From: Melitaea cinxia
Taxonomy: Eukaryota; Arthropoda; Insecta; Lepidoptera; Nymphalidae
Direction: 5' to 3'
DNA: 64,000 bases
Assembly: GCF_905220565.1 (NCBI RefSeq)
Contig: NC_059403.1
Location: forward strand, 4,991,717-5,055,716
The notes under the pieces are model-generated. The model did no database searches. It was given only the letters and a program-made list of their open reading frames with translations, and was not told the origin of the DNA. The position numbers and the translations under genes were made by a program. Positions 1 through 9,293 of the stretch are shown one piece after another (position 1 is the first letter of the stretch; every line of letters begins with the position of its first letter).

Positions 1-59
1 AATAGAATTTTAAGTAGTAAATAATTTCAAAATATTATTTCATATCAATTAACTTAAAT

Positions 60-265
60 ATTTTATTAAGTATGTTATAACATACACACGGTCGTTTGTT
101 GCTATGGTAAGTAACTAAATGCTTGTGTTATAAGTAATTTGATAACGGTGTTTGTCACGGGTTCGATCCCCGTCCACAACAGACATAAGTATTGTCCGTA
201 TAGATGTTTGTCGTTGTCTGGACGTTTGTGCTTGTGTACTGTGTGTGTTTACAGACACCTGACAC
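60..265 (+). repeat. tRNA-derived SINE remnant
   Basis: Contains a Pol III B-box-like GGTTCGATCCC (160-170) and a leading segment (ATAACATACACACGG...) that recurs at 5915-5990. The recurrence and the B box together suggest a decayed SINE. The 3' end is not clear. Confidence 0.45.
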
Positions 266-324
266 GGGAGAAAATTTATTTGTTTATTTATAATTGCACT
301 GTTAAATGAATTTTTTTTTTGATA

Positions 325-510
325 AATATTCCTAATAATATTATAAATGTGAATGTAAATTTGTTTTATATGCTTTCACGCGAAAACTACTCAACCGATC
401 ATCATGAACTTTGTACATATATTCTTGGAGGTATTAGAAGTAACACAGGATACTTTTTATTAAAAAAAATCAATTCGAGCGAAGCTGTGGGTAAAAGCAA
501 GTACAAAATA
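325..510. repeat. Interspersed repeat fragment (AACTACTCAACCGATCATCATGAA type)
   Basis: Carries the TTCACGCGAAAACTACT...CATGAACTTTGTAC block and a closing GAGCGAAGCTGTGGGTAAAAG. Such blocks are common in non-autonomous lepidopteran transposons and recur in variant form elsewhere in this window. The short open frame here is not a gene. Family not identified. Confidence 0.4.
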
Positions 511-844
511 TATTTATTCAAATATTACACCCAGACTCAGGAATCAAACCTACAACCCCTAGTACAGTCACCCCTTGTCAGTTGTAATATTTTAATGCTA
601 TATAATATTTAAATTTTTTATTGCTATTGTTATATTAATTGAATGTAGTAGCTGGGTGACCAAGCTTAGCTCGGTATTATAAAATATGAATAATATTTTT
701 TTACCGACAATGATAAAAAATATAAATAAATATAAAAAATCAAAAATAAAAATTATAATTTGTACGATTTTATTTTTGTGTTTACACCCACATTAGGAAA
801 TTCTAAACATTTTTTTTAAAATTAATATCATCTCAAAGAATCGA

Positions 845-917
845 CCGTTCCAGCGGGGATTGAATCTGCATCTCCGACTGACCGTGTCGGTGCTCTAGCC
901 AATTAAGCTATGGAACG
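845..917 (-). pseudogene. tRNA-like sequence (SINE head or tRNA pseudogene)
   Basis: Read on the minus strand this is 73 nt with a perfect 7-bp acceptor stem (CGTTCCA/TGGAACG), a D arm GCTTAATTGGCTAGAGC and a 5-bp anticodon stem CCGAC/GTCGG. The T stem has two mismatches. The anticodon loop ACGGTCA lacks the usual U33 and a purine at 37. These defects and the surrounding transposon sequence argue for a SINE head or pseudogene rather than a working tRNA. Confidence 0.55.
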
Positions 918-1395
918 ATGTACTCGCTAGATGGAAATTTTTGATATGATAATTTTATATTCGGTCTAAGCGACCGTGGCGCCATCTATAGTTCTGTAAA
1001 GAACTCACTATTTCGTCGATTTTTGATATGATATCAATAAAAATTATAAATAAAAAATAATAATGATAAAATATAAATAATACTTTTCGATTTTATATAC
1101 ATTAATTAAAAAAAAAAGAAAAAATAATAATAGATCGAGGATTTGAACCATGGTCTTTTCGGTCGATCGCGACTGGCCGATTTCCCACCTGAACTATTAC
1201 AACTTTCTTGACATTTGCGAAAATTACCTTTGTATTCTAACGATATTTTTTCATTGTCTAAAAACTGGGATAAAACGACATTTTTTAAAAATGAATCCTA
1301 GCTAGATTTATTTATCTCCCCTGAAATTCCCTGCATACTAAATTTCATGAAAATCGTTGGAGCCGTTTACGAGATTCAGATTATCTAATATACAA

Positions 1396-2135
1396 AATTC
1401 TCGTGTTGCGATGTTTGTAGTTAAACTCCTCCGAAACGGCTTGACCGATTCTCATGAAGTTTTGTGTGCATATTGGTTAGGTCTGAGAATCGAACAACAT
1501 CTATTTTTCATCCCCCTAAATGTTAAGGGTAGTCCATCTCTAAATTTTTTTTTATTTTTAGAAAAATTATTTATTCTTTATTTTATTATGATTTGGCGTT
1601 GAAAAATACATCATCATCTTCCTGCCCTTATCCCACTTATGTAGGGTCGGCACAACATGTTTTCCTCTTCCATTCCTCTCTATTATTCGTCACTTCAGTG
1701 CTTACTCCTTTCTTTCTCATATCCTCACTCACACAATCCATCCATCGCTTTTTCGGTCTGCCGATCGCTCTTCGTCCTTCGACATTCATCCCTAACATTC
1801 TTTTACCGACATAGCGGTCATCCCTCCTCATTACATGCCCATACCACGCTAACCTATTGCTCCTCATTTTCTCTGTCACTGGTGCTACTTTCAAACTTCC
1901 CCTTATATACTCATTTCTAATCCGATCTTTCCTCGTTACTCCACACATCCATCTTAGCATTCTCATCTCAGCTGCGTGCATTCTTCTTTCATCCGTCACT
2001 TTTGTTGCCCAACATTCCGATCCATACATTACGTTGAAAAATACATACAACCCTAAATTTTCACCTATCTACCACCAACCCTTATTTTAATAGCTTTAGC
2101 AGCAAGACAATGTTTGCCGAGTCAGCTAGTATAAT
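1396..2135 (-). mobile_element. Non-autonomous transposon inserted in the Helitron-like element
   Basis: Minus-strand ends read CTAGCTGACTCGGCAAACA and ACGAGAATTTTGTATATTA. The flanking Helitron-like sequence is continuous if this segment is removed, judged against the copy at 48143-48640. The interior holds a GATTCTCATGAAGTTTTG block. Family not identified. Confidence 0.45.
1612..2031 (-). mobile_element. 5'-truncated RTE-type LINE (C-terminal end of reverse transcriptase ORF)
   Basis: The minus-strand frame 2050-1637 encodes motifs typical of the C-terminus of RTE-clade ORFs: YGSECWA, MRMLRWMCGVTRKDRIRNEY, RLAWYGHVMRR, GRPKKRWMD. It is flanked by an exact 15-bp target-site duplication, CGTTGAAAAATACAT, at 1597-1611 and 2032-2046. 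The element ends in a (GAT)n-like 3' tail at its left edge. It is a dead fragment with no RT core or endonuclease. Confidence 0.85.
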
Positions 2136-2165
2136 ATATATAAAAGAATTGCTCGTTTAATAGTA

Positions 2166-3220
2166 TAAGATATGTTTAAGATCTTTTAGAGTAAATATTC
2201 ACATTTCCATATTCAGTTTGTTAATTCAAGTTGTGTACCTTTGTTGTCTACCACTGCTACATTTTAATGGATATTGGGGAGATGGGATTTTAATGGATAA
2301 TGGGATTTGGGGATGGATATATATAATATATTTTAATATGAAAGGAATTTAGTGTTGTATTGACTAGTCTTCCACCCTCGGCTTTATCTGCATGGATCAA
2401 AAGATTTTGGCTGTTCTGATGTAGTTCTGTTAAGATTTTTAGATTTAATCCATTACAAACGAAAAATCAAATCTTTCTGCATTATAATATTATCATATTT
2501 TTATATTAAGTAAAACGTATGTAGTTGGTTGACTTCCACTTACTGCTTACTATTTGAATTCAGACCCTTTTCAGTACTTTCTTAAAATATTGCTGTGTGT
2601 GAAGTGAAGATGTCAGAACCTAGAAACTAGTATACATATATGATTTACAAGTTTTTCAACAAGCAGTTAATGAATAAATGAATAATATGGTTTGGCACTT
2701 GTTTTTGCAAGTAATAACAAGGCGTTGGTCAAATGTATTTAAATTGTATATAATTATGTAATTTAGAAACATACATACATAGCTTTTATTGCATTGCAAG
2801 ATGTGTTGTTGGCTAACAATCAAATCTTTGAATTGTTTATTGTATGTTCATTGTGTGTTATATAGTTTTAGTTGTGTCAATTTGACACAAATTGTTTTAT
2901 TAATGTCACATGGGATTTAGAAGACAGTGGAGAAAGTTTCGTGCAGTTGAGAATCAATTTCTCAATTGAATTTTGATTAATTTTCAAATAGTGTACATAA
3001 ATACATATTTATATATTTATGATCAAAAGCCTAAAGAAAAAGTTTTAAGTTTCTAACTCTAGAAGTGATGGACTTCCTACTTTATATATATATGACTTGG
3101 TCGGCAAACAACCGAATGGCTCACCTGATCGTAAGCGATTACCGTAGCTTATAGACGTCTGCAACACCAGAAGCATCGCAAGCGCGTTACCTAACCTAAC
3201 CTCAATTCTCCCCAGGAGTT
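2166..3220. other. AT-rich spacer without recognisable genes
   Basis: No open frame resembling a known protein, no SINE B box and no clear transposon end. It holds a short palindrome (TTGTGTCAATTTGACACAA, 2872-2890) and low-complexity AT stretches. Confidence 0.5.
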
Positions 3221-4157
3221 CTGGTCACTTTACTCACCACAGGAGCACAACACTGCTTGAAAACAGTATTATTGAGCTGTGATCTTCTGTAAGGTAGAGG
3301 TATTTATTACCCCAGTCGGGTTGCTCCATATTTTGAGCAGGAAATTTCCTACTGTGCCCTATCTCAGTTAAAAGCCTAAACCTTTTAACCCCTATTTCAC
3401 TTCCTTGGAAGTATAATTTTACAAAATCGGCTCTTAGTGGAATTTTAATAACTATAAACTTGCCGCCCAAGTATAAACTTAAAGCCCAAAAAATAAAGGA
3501 GTCTCATACAAAGTTGTGAGAGCCCTAAGATCCCTTTAATCCAGTAGTGTCACAAAATTCCTTCGTAGCAGACGTTTACTAATAATATAATATAATATAT
3601 TCTTTATTGTACACCAAAATATAAACAAACAGTAGTAATTACAAAAAAAAAAAGATGTACAAAGGCGATCTTATCGCTGAAGAGCGATTTCTTCCAGATA
3701 ACCTTTGGGCACAGGACATGATATAGTAGTGACGGATAGGAAGTGTACAATATTCTTAAGGATGAATAAAAATAGTGTATGTTTACTAATTTAACCTTTG
3801 TGTCAATTCTAGAGTTTGTAGCACACAATATTAGGATATCTATAAAATTTTGAAGACTTCCTTAATGCTGTTCTATCGCAAATTTCTTTCTTAGAAATTA
3901 ACAATTTCTTGCTAACTTTCATGCCTGTAGCACTAAAACTGAAGGGCTTATAAACTTGCGAAAACCCTTAGACCACTTTAACCCGGTCCTGTCGCAAAAT
4001 TCGTTCTTAGCGGGCGTCTGCTGACTATTAACTATCTCAGTATCAAATTTCAAATTTACTGCACAAAAATCTAGGACATTTGTAAAACTTTTGAGTGCCC
4101 TCAGACCTCTTTAATGCCGTACTAGTAGCGAAATCCGTTCTCAGAAGACCTCTACTA
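3220..4157. repeat. Degenerate iterated repeat modules
   Basis: Variants of a module containing CCCTTTAATCC, GTCGCAAAATTCGTTCTTAGC and GACGTCTACTAAT-like blocks recur at about 3480-3583, 3840-3900, 3930-4030 and 4070-4157. They are related in style to the array at 14431-15170. Two retroelement insertions interrupt them. Confidence 0.45.
3584..3780 (-). mobile_element. 5'-truncated LINE 3' end with target-site duplication
   Basis: Flanked by the 10-bp direct repeat GTTTACTAAT (3574-3583 and 3781-3790). It starts with an AT-rich tail at the left and carries the block CGATCTTATCGCTGAAGAGC...CTTTGGGCACAGGAC. The same block recurs in BTAF1 intron 14 at about 26190-26250, so both are copies of one LINE 3' UTR in minus orientation. 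Confidence 0.7.
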
Positions 4158-4495
4158 CGCTTCAGCCTGTAACATCCCACTACTGGGCATAGGCCTCTTT
4201 CCCCATTTAGGAGAAGTATCAGAGCTTATTCCACTGCGCTGTTCCAATGAGGGTTGGCGGATATATTCCCTACTATAAGTAACGATCGCTATCCATTGTA
4301 CATAACAACAAACGGGACCGACAGTTTAACATGCTCTCCTAGGCATGGTGGGGAGACCCACAAGAACTAACAACCAGACCGGAAATAAATATTTGTATAA
4401 ACACAAATATCTACTCCGAGCGAGAATCGAACCCGCGACCGTCGGTGTTTCGGCGCCGCCGACACAGTACATGCACAATTCCAGAGCGGTCATCT
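4158..4495 (-). mobile_element. tRNA-derived SINE (family A), near full length
   Basis: Reverse complement of the copy at 18746-19055. On the minus strand it shows an A-box-like head, a B box (GGTTCGATTCTC), the ATTTGTGTTTATACAAATATT hairpin region and an end reading ATGTTACAGGCTGAAG. It is flanked by GACSTCTACTA (4147-4157 and 4496-4506, one mismatch), a plausible target-site duplication. Confidence 0.8.
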
Positions 4496-4506
4496 GACGT
4501 CTACTA

Positions 4507-5344
4507 ATTATTAGCTATATTCTGTAAAACTTTAAGCTTCTTGACACAAAGAAAAAAAAAATCTTTTTTAACTAATCTAACCTAAGTAATTTTGAGACGG
4601 CGCTAAACAATCAATGAATAAAGATAACTAAATCTTAACGAAATAAAGATTGAAATAAATAGTACATAGATAGAGGATATCCGATAATTTGCTATATAGG
4701 TTCTATAGTCAAAATAAGATATTAAAAGTAAATTTACTAAAAAGTACGACACACAGTCGTTATAACTGTACAGATCTTCAGCAGCGCAAAATTTTATCGT
4801 ACCTACGTGGCGCGCAGTGTGTTTATTCAAAATACTTAAATATTACGACACTGTCGGTCACACACCCTTTAAGGGTTATAATTTTGTTCATCTATAAACA
4901 ACCTACATGATTTTAAGGTTGATTTCATTAGTGTCGTTTATATGGCTATGTTGTCAAATTCAGGTTTATATCAATAAAATCTGACGAAAGTATGCCAATG
5001 GTGTTAGCACGTCAAGATAACACGTTCATTGACCTTCGAACGGATAATGTTTAAGAATGGGTTATCAGTGACATCTATAATCTATCATGATAGAGAATTG
5101 CTATATAATCCTCGAAATATTTTCCTAAGATGACTAAGTAAATATATTTTATCCAGATGGCTTGCACATCAACTCGCATTTGTGCATTTTTTTTTTTATA
5201 TTGTAGGTATGGACCCAAATACAATTTTTCAAATTTTTGTGTACCGGGCTGTTTGATAAGTACAATGTAACCTCATTTGTTTGTGACAGAAAAAGTTCTG
5301 GCCGTCCACGTAGTGTTTGTACGAAAAAGGCGATCAAAGCAGTC
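4507..5344. other. AT-rich spacer without recognisable features
   Basis: Short open frames only, none with recognisable protein motifs. I saw no transposon ends or RNA-like blocks. Confidence 0.45.
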
Positions 5345-5560
5345 ATAATCATCATCAATTCAGCCTATCGCTGTCCACTGCTGGACATAGGCCTCCACAT
5401 AATCGCACCAAAAATGGCGGGCGTGAACTCATTTGTGTTGCCCATAGTCACCACTCTGGGCAGGCGGGTTGGTGACCGCAGGGCTGGCTTTGTCGCACCG
5501 AAGGCGCTATTTCAAAGACAGCTGTTGGATGGTAATCCTGCCATCGGTCGGCTTTAATCA
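5345..5560 (-). repeat. RTE-tailed interspersed repeat (family B), partial
   Basis: On the minus strand it ends GGCCTATGTCCAGCAGTGGA...GATAGGCTGAATTGATGATGAT, a GATGAT-type 3' tail. Related copies lie at 6045-6372, 10410-10700, 32925-33035 and 63190-63540, all in the same orientation. Confidence 0.65.
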
Positions 5561-5639
5561 ATGCGTATAATTAAAATGTAACGGGTCGCTGTCTGTACAT
5601 TTAAGATATATGAGAAAAAATATTGGGGCCTTTATCAAC

Positions 5640-5880
5640 ACAAATAGCACCCAAATCAATGATTGTCACAATTTTTGTCTGTTTGTCTGGGCGTTTGTGC
5701 ACGGCTTATCCGATTTAGATGTGGTTTTTACTAATATATTGTGCTAAGCTTAGCTTAACATTTAGTGTTTGTTTCATGTCCATCGGTTCATAAATAAAAA
5801 AGTTATGCCAATTTAAAGAATCACGTTGAACATGTAGTCACTATTCCACTCAGACGACGTAGCGAGCACAGCTAGTAATA
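5640..5880. repeat. Non-autonomous transposon fragment
   Basis: Holds TTTGTCTGTTTGTCTGGGCG, TCCATCGGTTCATAAATAAAAAAGTT and an ending ACGTAGCGAGCACAGCTAGTAATA. These are typical of short lepidopteran transposons. The exact family is not known to me. Confidence 0.4.
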
Positions 5881-5902
5881 AATAAATAAATAAATAAATA
5901 TC
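5874..5902. repeat. (AAAT)n microsatellite
   Basis: About seven tandem AAAT units, followed by the SINE-like ATAACATACACACACGG segment that also occurs at 60-150. Confidence 0.7.
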
Positions 5903-6044
5903 TTATAACATACACAAATATCTTATAACATACACACACGGTTGTCTGTTCCTATGGTGAGCAACTTAATGCTTGTGTTATAGGTAACAGCCGGCTGATA
6001 TAGCTATTTTTTTTTTTTTTTTGATAAATATACATAGAAATATT

Positions 6045-6372
6045 CATCATTACAGCCTATACAGTCCATTGCTGGACATAGGCCTCCACAAGTTTACGCC
6101 AAAAATAAATAAACTCATGTGTTTTGCCCATAGTCACCACGCTGGGCAGGCGGGTTGGTGACCGCAGTACTGGCTTTGTCGCACCGAAGACGCTGCTGCC
6201 CGTCTTCGGCCTGTGTATTTCAAAGCCAGCAGTTGGATGGTTATCCCGCCATCGGTCGGCTTCTTAAGTTCCAAGGTGGTTGTGGAACCTTGTTATCCCT
6301 TAGTCGCCTCTTACGACACCCACGGGAAGAGAGGGGGTGGCTAAATTCTTTAGTGCCGTAGCCACACAGCAC
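6045..6372 (-). mobile_element. RTE-tailed repeat (family B) with target-site duplication
   Basis: Flanked by the exact 12-bp repeat CATAGAAATATT (6033-6044 and 6373-6384). The minus strand begins near GTGCTGTGTGGCTACGGCAC, runs through CCACCCCCTCTCTTCCCGTG and GGCGACTAAGGGATAACA, and ends CAGGCTGTAATGATG-like at the left. No intact protein is encoded. It could be a SINE or the 3' end of a LINE. Confidence 0.7.
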
Positions 6373-6384
6373 CATAGAAATATT

Positions 6385-6650
6385 ACATAGAAATATTACA
6401 CATATAAATATATAAATACAAGTATAATACCTAGACTTAGGCGGAATCGAACCCGCAACCCGCGGAGCAGAACGCAGGGCCACTACAAACTGTGCCAACG
6501 AGCTAGTCAAAGGCTTATAAGGTCCAAGGTGGTAGTGGAACTTTGTTATCCCTTTTTCGGCTCTTACGACATCCACGGGAAGAGAGGGAGTGGCTATATT
6601 CTTTAATGCCGTAACTACACGGCAGGCGTAACCACATGGCAGAGTAGTAG
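6385..6650 (-). repeat. tRNA-like SINE fragment next to a partial family B copy
   Basis: On the minus strand a B box GGTTCGATTCCGC and an A-box-like TGGCACAGTTTGTAGTGG lie at about 6430-6515. About 6515-6650 is the 5' part of another family B repeat (GGCTCTTACGACATCCACGG). Confidence 0.5.
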
Positions 6651-7389
6651 CACAGCTCTAGATTTCGGTGTACATTAATAATAAATAAATAAATAAATAT
6701 TTTTAATGGTTTTATATTAATGTATTAAACTAACACATTGTAATAGTAATACATGTTACGTGCAATAAAAAAAAAGTTTTTTCTTTGTAACAAAATTTAG
6801 GGCTAAACTATGTGTATATTTACTTAGTCATCTTACCACCACGAATGATTCCATGCGACAATTGAATATCTATTTAGGATACAAAACATCATCTTATAGC
6901 CCCGTTTAGTCATTTCTGTTCGTATCTCTAAAACAGAAATCGTGTACATTTGTTGTGTAATTGTTAGTTAAATGTGCCCTTGTGGGAACTTTTAATTTAA
7001 CATTTTTTGTCGTTTGTTGTGAACTAACCATCAAACTACCAGACATGCTTCTTAAAACAAAAACTTACTGACGTTACCTGTATAGTTTTTTAACGATTTG
7101 TTTTGTAGGTATCACTCATATTATTATTTGAGGAAAAATATTCCGAAGATGTTTGTGGATGTTTTGACATTCTCATGTTTTATGGATATGTTTTACCAAC
7201 GTTCTAGGACAAAACCTAATCTAATCCTTTACATCTCATCATGTAAATGGCATATATTTCTGTATTTCACAATGGGCGTTTGACGACTCTTTCAATAGGA
7301 TTATCGCAAAGTATTGTAAAAATTGTAGATTTTTTTAAATGTAAAGTACGATAAGGAAATACTAACCGTGTTAAAAGAGTATAGAGTTG
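6651..7389. other. AT-rich spacer without recognisable features
   Basis: Only short open frames without motifs. One (7098-7283) has no similarity I recognise. Confidence 0.45.
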
Positions 7390-8345
7390 CAAAATCTTTC
7401 TATGTTACTACTATAATGAATGCGAAAGTTTGAATGGATTTTTATCAATAAATCACGCCCGATCGGGTGGTCGAACGTAGATTTAGCATAGAGATATATT
7501 TATAGCCTTGAATATCACAAGTGTATTTTATATGCCTGATAAATGTGTGATTTCCGTAGGGTAGTAAAATTTGAAGAAGTTACTTAGCTTATAGTCAAGC
7601 CTAGGTACCTATATATTATAATTTGATTGTTCCTATACGAGGTCGTTCTTTAATCACGTGAGTCTTTTAAGGGTGGGGTGAGGGGTAAATCACGAATTAT
7701 CAAGGAGGCTTTTTGTATTTCTTTAAACACTCAATTTATAAACAAAAAAAAACCCAAGAAACACCCTGCAAAATTTATTCAGATTATAATAATATTCTGA
7801 GAGGGGGTAGGGGTTTAAAAAGTTGAAAAAAAAAACATCACATACATAATGGACGACCCCTAAAGATGTGTAGATTTCTATGCAAACGAAGTCGCGGGCA
7901 GCAGTCAGTCAATGAAATAAAAAACCAACTGGCAGCGATATCTTCATCGCTATAGTTATCTTTGTACTAGCGACCCGCCCCGGCTTCGCACGGGTGCAAT
8001 GCTGATACTAAATATACTACAGAAAGCCTTTATTTATAGTATGAAGCTAGCTTATAGCATGGTTATTAAGATAATAACAACATTCAAATATGCGTCGTTA
8101 GCTTACACGTTGTTACAGAATGCGTTGAAGTAATAAAGGTTCACTGCTCGTTCCCCGTAGTTGATAGCGTGTTAATTTGTAGCCTATATGTTGACCCGAC
8201 TTCTTAATAATATTCGTGCAAAATTATAAGTAAATCCATGCAGTAATTTTTGACTTTATCCCGGACATACATACAGACAAACAGACAAAAATTCTGAAAA
8301 CTATATTTTGGCTTCGGTATCGATTGTAGAGAACACACCCAAGTA
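7390..8345. repeat. Two adjacent non-autonomous transposon fragments
   Basis: The first (about 7400-7910) starts ATGAATGCGAAAGTTTG and ends ACGAAGTCGCGGGCAGCAG. The second (about 7968-8345) starts ACTAGCGACCCGCCCCGGCT and contains ATACATACAGACAAACAGAC. Both openings are commonplace lepidopteran repeat motifs. Neither encodes a protein. Confidence 0.45.
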
Positions 8346-9248
8346 TTCTTTTAAAAAAAAAAATTCAATTTTCAGTTCAAAATTCAGTTTTGACTTTCCT
8401 ACCATTTTATTATATGTATAGATTATATTTATACCTAGACACACATATATGTATGCAATACTATGATCCTTTTAGTGTATTGGTGCCGGAAGACTCTTTG
8501 TCACCGACGATTTCTGGACCTGATTGTTTGTCATTGTGTGTTTCTTCGCCGTGCCTGAAAGAATATGTTATTGTAACCCTGATTCTTCTTATCTTGACAC
8601 ATATTTTCTGATCACTATGTTCTCTTTCTAGGAAAATTTTTCTAGTACAAAATTTACTACGTCAGCGTTTTTTTATACGTTGGCATTATGGGTTATGATA
8701 TAAATTCTGTTAGATCTTAATTAGCATAATCATCGAATTCTGTAAATACCTATAAGTAAAGTAAAAACCTATAATATATTCCAAGTTATTTACGGGCTTA
8801 AAAATACAACTAGACAAAAGTAAATATATATATCGTTAAAAAGCAGGTTCTCAATTCGACTGAATTTTTATGTGCGTTGCTTCAACATTAAATTTTAACG
8901 AGATCTGTCAAGTAGTTTTTAAGACTATTCAAAATATTACAGTTTCGAATAACGTAAGTTGCTGAAGCTGAACATATCGAGAACTATTCGTTAAAATTGT
9001 AAAAGTAATGACTTAATATTATATTTATATTTTTGTATTAATTTTATTTTATGGTGATATAACGGTTTAATATGGCGATTGTTAAAGTTCATTTGTGTTA
9101 GAATCATAATTATTGTATTTTAAAAGTACGCGATGAAAATATTAGAGCTTAGAGAACAGTTTCCCCATTCACATCTAATAAACGATTTTTATTCGCTTTC
9201 GGTGACTGAAGTCTGATGTGTTCATTAATTATTATTTTTTTTTTTCAG
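8346..9248. other. Spacer or 5' UTR intron upstream of the BTAF1 start exon
   Basis: AT-rich, and ends in the splice acceptor at 9246-9248. It includes a short fragment (about 8843-8900) of the AACCGACTTC repeat family. No promoter motif could be placed with confidence. Confidence 0.4.
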
Positions 9249-9293
9249 GTCTACTAATAAGCAAGGTGATTTTAATTCCATAATGACGTCTCG
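9249..9293 (+). other. BTAF1: BTAF1 exon carrying the start codon, with partial 5' UTR
   Basis: A T-rich tract ending in CAG at 9246-9248 looks like a splice acceptor, so at least one untranslated exon probably lies upstream. The ATG is at 9283. The coding part is only 11 nt (Met-Thr-Ser plus CG) before the donor GTAAGT at 9294. The CG joins the G at 11501 to make Arg, giving M-T-S-R-L-D-R-L-F, which matches the family's N-terminus. The upstream exon and transcription start were not located. Confidence 0.7.

Larger units (their letters stand above)
635..2165 (-). mobile_element. Helitron-like element, nested with later insertions
   Basis: The right edge (about 2136-2165, read on the minus strand) starts TCTTATACTATTAAACGAGC, and the left edge (about 645-680) reads as GGTCACCCAGCTACT on the minus strand. 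The same blocks in the same order occur on the + strand at 48143-48640. The interior carries a tRNA-like block and a CTCGTAAACGGCTCC stretch. The terminal sequence resembles the Lep1 Helitron group as I remember it, but the assignment is tentative. It is split by a second element (about 1396-2135), which is itself split by an RTE fragment. Confidence 0.5.

Noticed and set aside
845..917. A working threonine-type tRNA gene
   Set aside because: The anticodon loop lacks U33 and a purine at 37, the T stem has two mismatches, and it lies inside repeat sequence.
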